A stretch of 64,000 nucleotides of DNA, from contig NZ_LECU01000004.1 in assembly GCF_001027745.1 (NCBI RefSeq), positions 720,550 through 784,549 on the forward strand. Direction: 5' to 3'. The notes under the pieces were generated by a model that was not told where the DNA came from, ran no database searches, and saw nothing but the letters and a program-made list of their open reading frames with translations. The stretch's first letter is position 1, and every line of letters begins with the position of its first letter. This document shows, piece after piece, positions 25,823 through 35,369 of the stretch. Made by a program: the position numbers and the translations under genes. Source of the stretch: Pedobacter sp. BMA (GTDB taxonomy: Bacteria > Bacteroidota > Bacteroidia > Sphingobacteriales > Sphingobacteriaceae).

Positions 25823-28687
25823 ATGACTACATTTTTACACGAAGTTGCTCAGGATTTAGTTGCCAGATTTGGTCATGAACTGGAAAACTGCGCCATAGTA
25901 TTTAACAACAAAAGGCCGGCAGCCTATTTACAAAAGCATTTTGCAGACATTATTGGCAAGCCTTTTTTTAGTCCCTCTTTTTTTACCATTCAGGAATTTT
26001 TCGCTGCTTCAACGAATTACCGGATCGCTGATTTTTATCTTCAGTTCTTTACCTTGCACCGAATTTATAACCAACTTTTGAGTGAAGAAAAACTCGAGAC
26101 GATATCAAGTCATAAATTCTTCCCGTTGGCGAAAATCATTTTAAGTGACTTTAACCAGATTGATGCCGACCTGGTTGATGCCCAAAAGCTATATCGTGAC
26201 CTGGAGGATATTTCAGTCATTAGTCAGGACTTCGATTATCTTAGCGCGGAACAGTACCAGTTCCTATCGCAATTCTGGACGTCTTATTCCGAAGGAAAGC
26301 ATAAAAAACAGCAGGAACTGTTCATTAAGATGTGGCGAAGAATGCCCAAACTGTACAATAAATTCCATAGGCGATTAAAAGACATGGGCTACCTGACCAA
26401 CGGTTCGGTTTATCGCCATTTGGCTGATGACATTACAGGCCATCAGGAATTCATTTCCAACTTTGAGAAGGGGAAGGTCATATTTGTTGGTTTTAATGCG
26501 TTAAGCAGCGCTGAGGCTAAGATTTTCACCCAGTTGCAGGAAACTGAAAGGGCATTGTTTTATTTCGACACAGATGCTTATTATTTGGACGACCCGTCTC
26601 AGGAGGCAGGCTTGTTTTTGAGGAAAAACTTAAATCAGCTCGGAATCAGAAATGTATTCACTGACCAGGAAAGCCTGATGAAAACTGCTCAGCATCATGT
26701 GAATGTTTACAAGGTTCAGGGCCAGTCTGCACAAGCTAAAATTATAAACAATATTTTAGAAGAAGATTATACGAATGGAGAAAGCATAGGAAAAACTGTT
26801 GTTGTACTTGCTGATGAAAGCCTACTTATTCCAACCCTGCAAACCATTCCGAGTAGCTTCGGTGATGCTGCTATCGATCTGAATATCACAATGGGTTTTG
26901 CCCTTTCTACCTCCAGCATTTATGGCCTGGTGGATCTTTGGCTAACCACTCAGTTGGAAATTATACACGACAATAAAGTTTCATATAAAAATGTTGAAGC
27001 TTTTTTAACTCATCCCCTTACAGGCTTAACACAAAAAATGCGGGATAAAATCCTAACCGCTTTATTGGATGAGAATCAGGTTGAAATCGATCATAAACGC
27101 TTGTTGCGGCAAAATGGTCTGTTTGAGGTGTTTTACAAAAAGATTGAAGAACCACAATTTGTTGTTACACACTTATTGGATGTATTGGACTTCGTGCTCA
27201 CCCGGTTATCAAATGCAAAAACGCTTAAAAAAATCGATGCGGAACTATTTGTTAAAACTATACAAGAGCTGAATCGCTTGCACGATACCTTTAGTCACCA
27301 CATCAGCAAAGAGGAAATTCCATTCGTGATTTACCTGGTTCAGAAATCCCTGCAAGCTATTGCAGTTCCCCTGTCAGGAGATCCTTTAAATGGTATTCAG
27401 GTAATGGGTTTGCTAGAGACCCGAAATTTGAACTTTGATAAAGTGGTCATTCTGGGTTTTAACGAAGGTATTATTCCTAAATCATCCATTGGAAATAGTT
27501 TTATTCCTGATTCCATCCGCAGGGTATATGGATTACCCGTATTGGAAAATCTTGATGCCATTTCATCTTATATGGTGTACCGTTTATTGCAGAGGGCGAA
27601 AAATATCAACTTTGTTTATAACAGCTTAACCGATGAAACCACTTCAGGTGAGCCCAGCAGGATTTTAAAGCAGCTTGAATATGAGAGTGGTTTCAGTTTC
27701 GCCTATTATGAGTTGAATTTAGATGTTAAAACGGAAGCGTTCAAAGACGTGGCTATTGAGAAACACGGAAATGCCTTTATTCAGGAAACCCTGCAGAAGT
27801 ACCTCAATAAAAAGAAAGTTCTTTCTCCATCAGCATTGACCCAATATATTTCGAATCCAATTGACTTCTTCTTTAACTACATCGCGGGCATTAAAGAGCC
27901 TAAAGAAATAAGCGCAGTTGTAGAAGCGAACGAGATTGGTTCCATCTTGCATAAGGTGATGGAATATTTTTATGAGGATTTAAGGCTTGAGGAAATCACT
28001 GCCGAGAAAATAAACGAACAACGTAAGAAAGTGCCTCAAATGATTCAGAGGGCTTTCAATTCAGTCCTGTTTAATCACCCCGACCTGGTGATGGAATATA
28101 AAGGCATGCAAAAGGTTATCCTCGCAATTGTTGAGGCCTACGTAAATATCATTCTGAATCAGGATATTTCCCAAACGCCATTCAGCATCATTAGTCTGGA
28201 GCAAAAGGTGGAAGCTGAAATTAACTTCCCGCTAAATGGCCGGGAAGAAAGCGTAAAAATATTTGGTTATATCGACAGGGTTGATGTTAAGGACGGAATT
28301 ACGAAAATTATAGATTATAAAACCGGAAGTGATAAACTGGCTTTTAAAGATATAGATGAGCTGTTCAATTCCAACGGAAAACACATTAACAAAGCGCTGA
28401 TTCAAACACTACTCTACACTTACGCATATGAACAATCGTCGGGAAAAACCTGCGTTGAACCTAATCTGTATATTGTTAAAACGATGAATGATCCCATCTA
28501 TGGCGGTGTTTGGTTTAAAGCCAACAGGCAAGTATTAAAGGGCGATTTCCTGGAAGAAATCAAACCGCTTTTTTTAACAAAACTACGGGAAAAACTGTCT
28601 GAACTGTTTGGTGATGCTTATTTTAAAGTGAGTGAAATTCCCGATAATTATAAATACTCGATATACAAAACCTTGTTTGGAAAATAG
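25823..28687 (+). CDS. AddB-like nuclease subunit
   Basis: A 954-residue partner of the AddA-like protein. The N-terminal region has no Walker A, so it resembles helicase-inactive RexB-type subunits. Nuclease motifs are clear: GSILHKVMEYF, then GYIDRVDV and IIDYKTGSDK (D831, K833). The protein has only two cysteines, so the four-Cys Fe-S site of many AddB proteins is missing. The ATG at 25823 is chosen over a TTG one codon earlier. It continues into a GNAT gene after 23 nt. Confidence 0.83.
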   Translation: MTTFLHEVAQDLVARFGHELENCAIVFNNKRPAAYLQKHFADIIGKPFFSPSFFTIQEFFAASTNYRIADFYLQFFTLHRIYNQLLSEEKLETISSHKFFPLAKIILSDFNQIDADLVDAQKLYRDLEDISVISQDFDYLSAEQYQFLSQFWTSYSEGKHKKQQELFIKMWRRMPKLYNKFHRRLKDMGYLTNGSVYRHLADDITGHQEFISNFEKGKVIFVGFNALSSAEAKIFTQLQETERALFYFDTDAYYLDDPSQEAGLFLRKNLNQLGIRNVFTDQESLMKTAQHHVNVYKVQGQSAQAKIINNILEEDYTNGESIGKTVVVLADESLLIPTLQTIPSSFGDAAIDLNITMGFALSTSSIYGLVDLWLTTQLEIIHDNKVSYKNVEAFLTHPLTGLTQKMRDKILTALLDENQVEIDHKRLLRQNGLFEVFYKKIEEPQFVVTHLLDVLDFVLTRLSNAKTLKKIDAELFVKTIQELNRLHDTFSHHISKEEIPFVIYLVQKSLQAIAVPLSGDPLNGIQVMGLLETRNLNFDKVVILGFNEGIIPKSSIGNSFIPDSIRRVYGLPVLENLDAISSYMVYRLLQRAKNINFVYNSLTDETTSGEPSRILKQLEYESGFSFAYYELNLDVKTEAFKDVAIEKHGNAFIQETLQKYLNKKKVLSPSALTQYISNPIDFFFNYIAGIKEPKEISAVVEANEIGSILHKVMEYFYEDLRLEEITAEKINEQRKKVPQMIQRAFNSVLFNHPDLVMEYKGMQKVILAIVEAYVNIILNQDISQTPFSIISLEQKVEAEINFPLNGREESVKIFGYIDRVDVKDGITKIIDYKTGSDKLAFKDIDELFNSNGKHINKALIQTLLYTYAYEQSSGKTCVEPNLYIVKTMNDPIYGGVWFKANRQVLKGDFLEEIKPLFLTKLREKLSELFGDAYFKVSEIPDNYKYSIYKTLFGK

Positions 28688-28710
28688 GTATGAAAACTAA
28701 TATTTAAATT

Positions 28711-29268
28711 ATGTTAAAGCTGAATTTTACCCAATTCCCTGTTTTAGAAACTGACAGGTTAATACTTCGGGAACATGCCATTTCTGATGCGCGGTTGTTA
28801 TTTGAGATGCGCACCAATGAAATGGTCATGAAATATATCGACCGGGAAAGACCTAAAGACATCATGGAAGTAAAAACATTTATTACAGCATTTAATGACG
28901 GTTTTGAAAGCGGCGACAACCTGGCATGGGTGATTGCGTTAAAAGATAAGCCGGATGAAATGATCGGATCTATAGGTTATTGGAGAACAGACTTTGCTAA
29001 TCACCGTGCAGAGATCGGCTATATGCTCCATCCGGATTATTGGCGTAAGGGGATTATTTCCGAAGCCCTAAAGTGCGCAATAGATTTTGGATTTGAAGAA
29101 ATGAACCTGCATACGATGAAGGCAAACATCAATGTAGAAAATGATGCTTCAAGACAAATGTTAATTAAACATGGCTTCAAACGTGAGGCACTTTTCCGTC
29201 AGGATTATTATTTCAGGGGACAGTTTTTAGACAGTGAAATTTATGGGCTAATTAATCCTCATCATTAA
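28711..29268 (+). CDS. GNAT family N-acetyltransferase
   Basis: A 185-residue RimJ/RimL-type acetyltransferase. It starts with FPVLETDRLILREH and has the acetyl-CoA site region around EIGYMLHPDYWRKGIISEAL (the RxxG loop is RKGI), then NVENDASRQMLIKHGFKRE. Ribosomal protein, antibiotic or small-molecule N-acetylation is possible. It shares the strand with addB at 23 nt. Confidence 0.88.
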   Translation: MLKLNFTQFPVLETDRLILREHAISDARLLFEMRTNEMVMKYIDRERPKDIMEVKTFITAFNDGFESGDNLAWVIALKDKPDEMIGSIGYWRTDFANHRAEIGYMLHPDYWRKGIISEALKCAIDFGFEEMNLHTMKANINVENDASRQMLIKHGFKREALFRQDYYFRGQFLDSEIYGLINPHH

Positions 29269-29465
29269 TATGTGTAAGACTGAAAAACACCTTTTGATGA
29301 TGATGTTTCGTAAAACTTATGAATATTAATAGAAAAAACAGTTTATTGCAAAGGTAACAGAATTTAATTCTAGTATTTCTGAGAATTAGGCTAAAAACTT
29401 ATTTATCAGGGTTCAAAAATCCTCGTTATCAACCATAATTATTACAAAATACAGGTATTATTGCC

Positions 29466-29497
29466 TTTGGTTTCAACGCGATTAATAATTATATTTG
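29466..29497 (+). promoter_or_regulatory. Promoter for pdhB
   Basis: TTTG at 29466-29469, 20 bp, then TATATTTG at 29490-29497, giving a leader of about 15-17 nt to the ATG at 29519. This is one of the best promoter matches in the window. Confidence 0.75.
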
Positions 29498-29518
29498 CCA
29501 CCGTTATTAAAATTTACA

Positions 29519-30505
29519 ATGAGAGAAATCCAATTTAGAGAAGCACTACGCGAAGCCATGAGCGAAGAAATGCGTAAAGATGACCGCGTTTTTTTATTAG
29601 GTGAAGAAGTAGCAGAATATAACGGAGCGTACAAAGTTAGTCAAGGCATGCTTGCAGAATTTGGTGCGAAACGCATTATCGATACCCCGATTGCCGAATT
29701 AGGTTTCGCAGGTATTGCAACTGGGGCTGCAACAGCAGGCCTTATTCCCATTGTGGAATTTATGACATTCAACTTCTCGTTGGTAGCTATCGATCAGATT
29801 ATCAACGGTGCGGCTAAAATTTTATCAATGAGTGGTGGTCAGTTCTCCTGTCCAATGGTGTTCCGTGGCCCTACAGGTAACGCAGGTCAACTTGGTGCAC
29901 AGCACTCTCAAAACTTCGAAAACTGGTTTGCAAATACCCCAGGTTTGAAAGTTGTTGTTCCATCTACTCCATATGATGCAAAAGGATTATTGAAACAAGC
30001 TATTATCGATCCGGATCCGGTTATCTTTATGGAGTCGGAAGTGATGTATGGTGATAAAGGTGATGTTCCTGCAGAAGAATATTACATCGAATTTGGTAAA
30101 GCAAACGTAACCAAGCAAGGTACAGACGTTACGATCGTAACTTTTGGTAAAATGCTGACTCGCGTAGTGAATCCAGCTGTTGAGGAATTAACTAAAGAAG
30201 GAATCAATGTAGAAGTAATCGACTTACGTACTGTTCGTCCTATTGATTACGATACAATTATCGAGTCCGTTAAGAAAACAAACCGTTTGGTTGTAGTTGA
30301 AGAAGCATGGCCATTGGCTTCACTTTCAGGTGAAATTGCTTTCATGGTTCAAAAAAGAGCCTTCGACTATTTGGATGCTCCGGTAGTTCGCATTACCTGT
30401 GCAGATGTTCCACTTCCGTACTCTCCTACCTTAATAGCAGCAAGCTTACCAAACGCTGAAAAAGTCGTGAAAGCGGTAAAAGAAGTAATGTACGTAAACA
30501 AATAA
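29519..30505 (+). CDS. pdhB: Pyruvate dehydrogenase E1 component, beta subunit
   Basis: A 328-residue thiamine-diphosphate-dependent E1 beta subunit. It starts MREIQFREALREAMSEEM and shows the conserved EEVAEYNGAYKV, DTPIAE and RGPTGNAGQLGAQHSQ segments, then the C-terminal fold (EEAWPLASLSGEIA). It pairs with E1 alpha in oxidative decarboxylation of pyruvate, but no alpha-subunit gene is nearby. I choose the ATG at 29519 because the longer frame starts inside the promoter. A strong terminator follows. Confidence 0.94.
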   Translation: MREIQFREALREAMSEEMRKDDRVFLLGEEVAEYNGAYKVSQGMLAEFGAKRIIDTPIAELGFAGIATGAATAGLIPIVEFMTFNFSLVAIDQIINGAAKILSMSGGQFSCPMVFRGPTGNAGQLGAQHSQNFENWFANTPGLKVVVPSTPYDAKGLLKQAIIDPDPVIFMESEVMYGDKGDVPAEEYYIEFGKANVTKQGTDVTIVTFGKMLTRVVNPAVEELTKEGINVEVIDLRTVRPIDYDTIIESVKKTNRLVVVEEAWPLASLSGEIAFMVQKRAFDYLDAPVVRITCADVPLPYSPTLIAASLPNAEKVVKAVKEVMYVNK

Positions 30506-30546
30506 TTACTACGTTGTCAATCTTTTTGAAGATATCAAAATAAATG

Positions 30547-30576
30547 AATCCCCTGGAAATTCCAGGGGATTTTTTA
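30547..30576 (+). terminator. Terminator after pdhB
   Basis: A GC-rich stem (AATCCCCTGGA / TTCCAGGGGATT) followed by TTTTTT. Confidence 0.88.
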
Positions 30577-30821
30577 TTGGCTATTGAAATTTAACGAATC
30601 TGGCAATCAAAAGCTAAGTGTATATCGTACACTATGACTGCTTAATATGGAGTAAAAAACCAACATCGGTTGCAATAAATAACATACAATACAGCCTCCC
30701 TTAACATTCCTTAACATCTGTCTCAAGATAATTACACACTCCTTTTTCGGGTGAAAAATAGATTAAAACTCTATAAAACAGTGGATTAAAACTCATTCTA
30801 GCAATTAAAACGCGTAAAATA

Positions 30822-30837
30822 AATCAATCGATTGATT
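30822..30837. promoter_or_regulatory. 16-bp palindrome upstream of RND operon
   Basis: AATCAATCGATTGATT is a perfect palindrome, 129 bp before the adaptor gene start. It has the form of a TetR- or homodimer-type operator, but no regulator gene lies nearby. Confidence 0.4.
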
Positions 30838-30966
30838 AAATGACAAAATTTGGACGATCTTATTTTTTTTTAGGCTTTATTTTTGGGCAGAAATCAGGCA
30901 GTCAAAAGGCAAATTTTGATGACGTTTTCAATCCGGAAAATAATTTAACACACACAAGAATACTCC

Positions 30967-32127
30967 ATGAGAAAAGTAACAACTCTCTTTTTTAGTATGA
31001 GCATTGGTATGCTTTTGGCATCATGCGGAAACAAAGATGCAAAAAACGCGGCTGCACCAGCTGGCCCTCAGGCTTACCCGGTCTTCACTGTAAAAAGCCA
31101 GACAACAGAACTCAACTCTGATTATCCTGCAACTATTGAAGGAATTCAGAATATCGACATCCGTCCAAAAGTCGACGGGTTCATCCAGAAAATATTAGTA
31201 GATGAAGGTGCGGTCGTTAAGAAAGGGCAATTGCTATTCACCATCATGGCACCGCAATACGAACAGGAAGTAAGAACTGCTAAAGCGGCAATCAGCAGTG
31301 CAGAGGCAGATGTGTTTGCAGCACAGCTACAGGTAAACAAAACAAAACCGCTTGTTGAAAAAGACATCATCAGCAAATATGACTTAGACGCTGCTCAGTT
31401 AACCTTGCAAAGCAAAAAAGCGGCTTTGGCACAGGCAAAAGCTACACTGGCTAACGCTCAGGTAAATTTAGGCTATACCTCTATCACTAGTCCGGTTGAC
31501 GGAATAGTAGGTAGCATTCCTTACAGAAACGGAAGTTTGGTAAGCAGTACAAGTACTGAACCGCTAACCACAGTTTCAAACACCTCTAAAGTTTATGCTT
31601 ATTTCTCACTCAATGAGAAGCAATTATTGGATTTTTCCAAAACCTATAAAGGTAATACCCTGGCTCAACAAATGTCGAACATCCCGGCAGTGAGTTTAGT
31701 TCTGGCTGACGGAACAGTATACGCACAAAATGGTAAAATAGAATCCATAAACAGCCAGATTAATACCAACACTGGTTCAGCGAGTTTAAGGGCAACATTT
31801 CCAAATCCTGTTGCGCTTTTGAAGTCAGGAGGTAGTGCATCTGTTCGCATCCCGCAACATGTCGAAAATGCCATTCTGGTTCCTCAAAAATCTACAATCG
31901 ACCTTCAGGGCAAGAAATTTGTCTATATTTTAGGTGATTCATCCAAGATCATTAGCACCGAGATTCAGATCATGGATTTGGCAAAAGATAAGTTTTACGT
32001 AGTAACCAAAGGATTGAAAGCAGGCGATAAAATCGTACTCGAAGGGTTCCAGTCGCTTAAAGATGGTGCTAAAATTAAACCGGAAGAACAAAGTGCTGAT
32101 TCAGTATATGCTGATATCAAAAAATAA
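30967..32127 (+). CDS. RND efflux periplasmic adaptor (lipoprotein)
   Basis: A 386-residue membrane fusion protein. Its lipobox is LLASC (C20). After it come the biotinyl-lipoyl-like segment IRPKVDGFIQKILVDEGAVVKKGQLLF, an alpha-helical hairpin (about 100-165) and the beta-barrel and proximal domains. It bridges the inner-membrane pump and the outer-membrane channel encoded directly downstream. The operon order is adaptor, pump, channel. Confidence 0.92.
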   Translation: MRKVTTLFFSMSIGMLLASCGNKDAKNAAAPAGPQAYPVFTVKSQTTELNSDYPATIEGIQNIDIRPKVDGFIQKILVDEGAVVKKGQLLFTIMAPQYEQEVRTAKAAISSAEADVFAAQLQVNKTKPLVEKDIISKYDLDAAQLTLQSKKAALAQAKATLANAQVNLGYTSITSPVDGIVGSIPYRNGSLVSSTSTEPLTTVSNTSKVYAYFSLNEKQLLDFSKTYKGNTLAQQMSNIPAVSLVLADGTVYAQNGKIESINSQINTNTGSASLRATFPNPVALLKSGGSASVRIPQHVENAILVPQKSTIDLQGKKFVYILGDSSKIISTEIQIMDLAKDKFYVVTKGLKAGDKIVLEGFQSLKDGAKIKPEEQSADSVYADIKK

Positions 32128-32176
32128 ATAATATAGTCAGTGCAATCACACCCATAAAGTGTAATCAATATTAATT

Positions 32177-35100
32177 ATGTTTAAAAAATTCATAGAAAGA
32201 CCGGTTCTATCTACGGTTATATCCATCATCATCGTAATTCTCGGTGTTTTAGGTCTAGCCACACTACCGGTTTCACAATATCCGGAAATCGCACCTCCAA
32301 CCGTGCAGGTTTCTACCTCCTACCAGGGAGCGAATGCCGATGTGGTAATGAATAGTGTAGTCGTTCCACTGGAAGAACAAATCAATGGTGTTGAAGACAT
32401 GACTTACATGACTTCAACGGCCAGTAATGATGGTACGGCCACTATAACCATTAACTTTAAGCTGGGTACCAATCCTGATCTGGCTGCGGTAAACGTGCAG
32501 AACAGGGTAGCCAGAGCAACAAGTTTATTGCCAGCCGAGGTAACTAAGTCGGGGGTAATCACTGCCAAAAGACAAGCGAGTAATGTATTGATCTTCGGTC
32601 TTTATAGTGATGATCCGTCATATGATCAAAAGTTCTTACAGAACTATGCAAATATCAACATCATCCCACAAATAAAGCGTATTAATGGTGTGGGGGATGC
32701 GAGTGCATTCGGTACCCTGGATTATACCATGCGTATATGGTTAAAGCCTGATATTATGGCGACATACGGACTGGTTCCAAGTGACGTTAATACTGCCCTG
32801 GCTGACCAGAATGTAGAGGCTGCTCCCGGACAGTTTGGTGAGCAGGGTGACCAGGCATTTCAGTATACTTTGAAATACACCGGTAGGTTAAAAGACGAAG
32901 CGCAGTTTGGAGACATCATCATCAAAACTGATGCGAACGGACAAATTCTTCGTTTAAAAGATATTGCCAGAATCGAACTTGGTGCCCAAAGCTATGCAAG
33001 TTCTGTTAAATTTAACGGTAAGCAGGCGCTTGGTATAGCCATTAACCAAACCGCTGGTTCAAACGCAAAGGAAGTAATCGAGAATTCGATCAATACACTT
33101 GATGAAGCCCAAAAATCCTTTCCGAAAGGAGTTCATTACTCTACGTTAGTTAACGTTAACGACTTTCTGGATGCTTCGATTGAAAAGGTAATTCATACCT
33201 TAATTGAAGCATTTATACTGGTGTTCCTGGTGGTATTTATCTTTCTGCAAGATTTTAGGTCGACACTAATCCCTGCCATTTCCGTTCCGGTGGCGATTGT
33301 AGGTACATTCTTCTTCCTCAGCTTATTTGGCTTTACCATCAATTTACTAACCCTTTTCGCCCTCGTGCTGGCTATTGGTATTGTGGTGGATGATGCGATC
33401 GTTGTAGTTGAGGCTGTACACGCAAAACTGGATGAAGGTTACACGGATGCGAAAAAAGCAACCATTGATGCCATGGATGATATCAGTGGAGCCATTATAT
33501 CCATCACACTGGTTATGGCTGCGGTGTTTATTCCGGTGAGTTTCATTTCAGGTTCATCCGGGGTATTCTATAAGCAGTTTGGATTAACCCTTGCAATCTC
33601 TATTATTCTATCAGCAATCAATGCACTAACTTTAAGTCCTGCACTCTGTGCACTATTCTTAAAACCTCATGGAGATGACCATGATAAAAAGAAAAACTTC
33701 TTAGACCGTTTTTATGCTGCATTCAATACTTCTTTTGATGCAGTTACCAACAAGTATAAAAAGTCCGTAAGTTTCTTGTCGCATGCAAAATGGATTGTAG
33801 GGGTAGCAATTGCATTTTTTACCATTGTTTTGGTATGGACAATGAATACCACGCCTAAAGGTTTCGTACCCAATGAAGATTTAGGAACAATCATGTCTGA
33901 CATATCTTTACCAGCAGGTACTTCTCAGGAAGAAACGAACATCATCATTGCAAGAATCGATAGTATTGCCCACGGAATTCCGGAGATTAAAAATACATTG
34001 AGGGTTGTTGGTAGAAGTATGATTAGTGGTTCGGGAAGTTCCTATGGTATGGTAATTTCAAGGTTAAGCCCATGGGATGAGCGTAAAGGACGTGATGTAA
34101 AAATCATTATTGGAGAGCTTTTTGCCAAAACGGCTAACATCAAGGGTGCTAAAATCATCTTCTTTGCCCCGCCAACCATTCAGGGTTTTGGTACCAGTGG
34201 TGGTTTTGAATTTCAGTTACAGGATAAAACCGGCGGCGACATTAAAAAGTTTAATGACATTGGCAATGGCTTCCTGGCGGCATTGAGCAAAAGACCGGAA
34301 ATCCAATATGCGTCAACGTCCTTCAATCCCAATTTCCCTCAATATCAAATTGATGTAAATGTGGCAAAAGTAAAACAGGCTGGTTTAACTGTTGCTGACG
34401 TACTGGGAGTAATGCAAGGCTATTATGGTGGGGTATATGCTTCCAACTTTAATAAATATGGAAAGCAGTTCCGCGTAATGTATCAGGCCGATGCACAGTA
34501 TCGTTCTAACGAACAAACTTTAACCCGCATTTTTGTTAAAAATGGCTCCGGACAAATGGCACCAGTTTCTGAGTTCATTACATTAACCAAAGTTTATGGA
34601 CCCCAGGCCATCTCCCGCTTCAACTTATTCACCTCTATTTCAGTTACCGGTAACCCTAATGCAGGATACAGTTCAGGTGATGCTTTAAAAGCAGTTCAGG
34701 AAGTTGCGGCTGAGAGTTTACCTGCAGGATATGGCTATGAGTTCTCTGGTTTATCGAGAGAGGAAATCAGCGGAGGTAGTCAGACTGTCTTTATCTTCTT
34801 ACTCTGTATCATTTTCGTATACTTCTTACTGGCAGCTCAGTATGAAAGTTACATTTTGCCACTTGCAGTGCTTATCTCTCTTCCGGTAGGACTTGCCGGC
34901 GTGTTTGTGTTCGATAAGATTTTCGGAGTGGATAACAACATCTATACGCAGATTACCCTGATTATGCTTGTAGGTCTATTGGCTAAAAATGCGATTTTGA
35001 TCGTTGAGTATGCAGTAGACAGAAGAAGGAAAGGTATGAGTATCATCAATGCAGCTATTGATGGAGCAACGGCACGTTTACGTCCGATCCTGATGACCTC

Positions 35101-35359
35101 ATTTGCATTTATCTTAGGTTTATTGCCCTTAATGTTATCATCAGGAGTGGGTGCTTCAGGAAATAAATCTATTGGTACTGGTGCTGTAGGTGGTATGTTA
35201 GTGGGTACACTATTCGGAGTATTTGTTATCCCGGCATTGTTTATCATCTTCCAGGGCCTTCAGGAACGAATCAGTAACAAGTCGCCATTTGAAGATGGGA
35301 TTGAAAAAGAGCAAACACCGGAAGAATACGAACTGGCAACAGCTAAGAGTAAACACTAA
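32177..35359 (+). CDS. RND multidrug efflux permease (HAE1/AcrB-type)
   Basis: A 1060-residue trimeric proton-driven drug pump of the inner membrane. Twelve transmembrane segments and two large periplasmic loops are laid out as in AcrB. The proton relay shows D405-D406 (GIVVDDAIVV) and K937 (GLLAKNAILIVEY). The start FKKFIERPVLSTVI and the stretch TLPVSQYPEIAPP are characteristic. It is 49 nt after the adaptor gene. The length is a little above AcrB's 1049. Substrates cannot be predicted. Confidence 0.95.
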   Translation: MFKKFIERPVLSTVISIIIVILGVLGLATLPVSQYPEIAPPTVQVSTSYQGANADVVMNSVVVPLEEQINGVEDMTYMTSTASNDGTATITINFKLGTNPDLAAVNVQNRVARATSLLPAEVTKSGVITAKRQASNVLIFGLYSDDPSYDQKFLQNYANINIIPQIKRINGVGDASAFGTLDYTMRIWLKPDIMATYGLVPSDVNTALADQNVEAAPGQFGEQGDQAFQYTLKYTGRLKDEAQFGDIIIKTDANGQILRLKDIARIELGAQSYASSVKFNGKQALGIAINQTAGSNAKEVIENSINTLDEAQKSFPKGVHYSTLVNVNDFLDASIEKVIHTLIEAFILVFLVVFIFLQDFRSTLIPAISVPVAIVGTFFFLSLFGFTINLLTLFALVLAIGIVVDDAIVVVEAVHAKLDEGYTDAKKATIDAMDDISGAIISITLVMAAVFIPVSFISGSSGVFYKQFGLTLAISIILSAINALTLSPALCALFLKPHGDDHDKKKNFLDRFYAAFNTSFDAVTNKYKKSVSFLSHAKWIVGVAIAFFTIVLVWTMNTTPKGFVPNEDLGTIMSDISLPAGTSQEETNIIIARIDSIAHGIPEIKNTLRVVGRSMISGSGSSYGMVISRLSPWDERKGRDVKIIIGELFAKTANIKGAKIIFFAPPTIQGFGTSGGFEFQLQDKTGGDIKKFNDIGNGFLAALSKRPEIQYASTSFNPNFPQYQIDVNVAKVKQAGLTVADVLGVMQGYYGGVYASNFNKYGKQFRVMYQADAQYRSNEQTLTRIFVKNGSGQMAPVSEFITLTKVYGPQAISRFNLFTSISVTGNPNAGYSSGDALKAVQEVAAESLPAGYGYEFSGLSREEISGGSQTVFIFLLCIIFVYFLLAAQYESYILPLAVLISLPVGLAGVFVFDKIFGVDNNIYTQITLIMLVGLLAKNAILIVEYAVDRRRKGMSIINAAIDGATARLRPILMTSFAFILGLLPLMLSSGVGASGNKSIGTGAVGGMLVGTLFGVFVIPALFIIFQGLQERISNKSPFEDGIEKEQTPEEYELATAKSKH

Positions 35360-35369
35360 TTTTAAAACA

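Larger units (their letters stand above)
30506..30966. other. 461-bp intergenic region with candidate RND regulatory sites
   Basis: After the pdhB terminator the region has no gene. It holds two direct copies of GATTAAAACTC (30761-30771, 30784-30794), a related ATTAAAAC (30804-30811), and a perfect 16-bp palindrome at 30822-30837. These precede the efflux operon and look like regulator-binding sites. No clear TAnnTTTG with a well-spaced partner was found. Confidence 0.5.
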
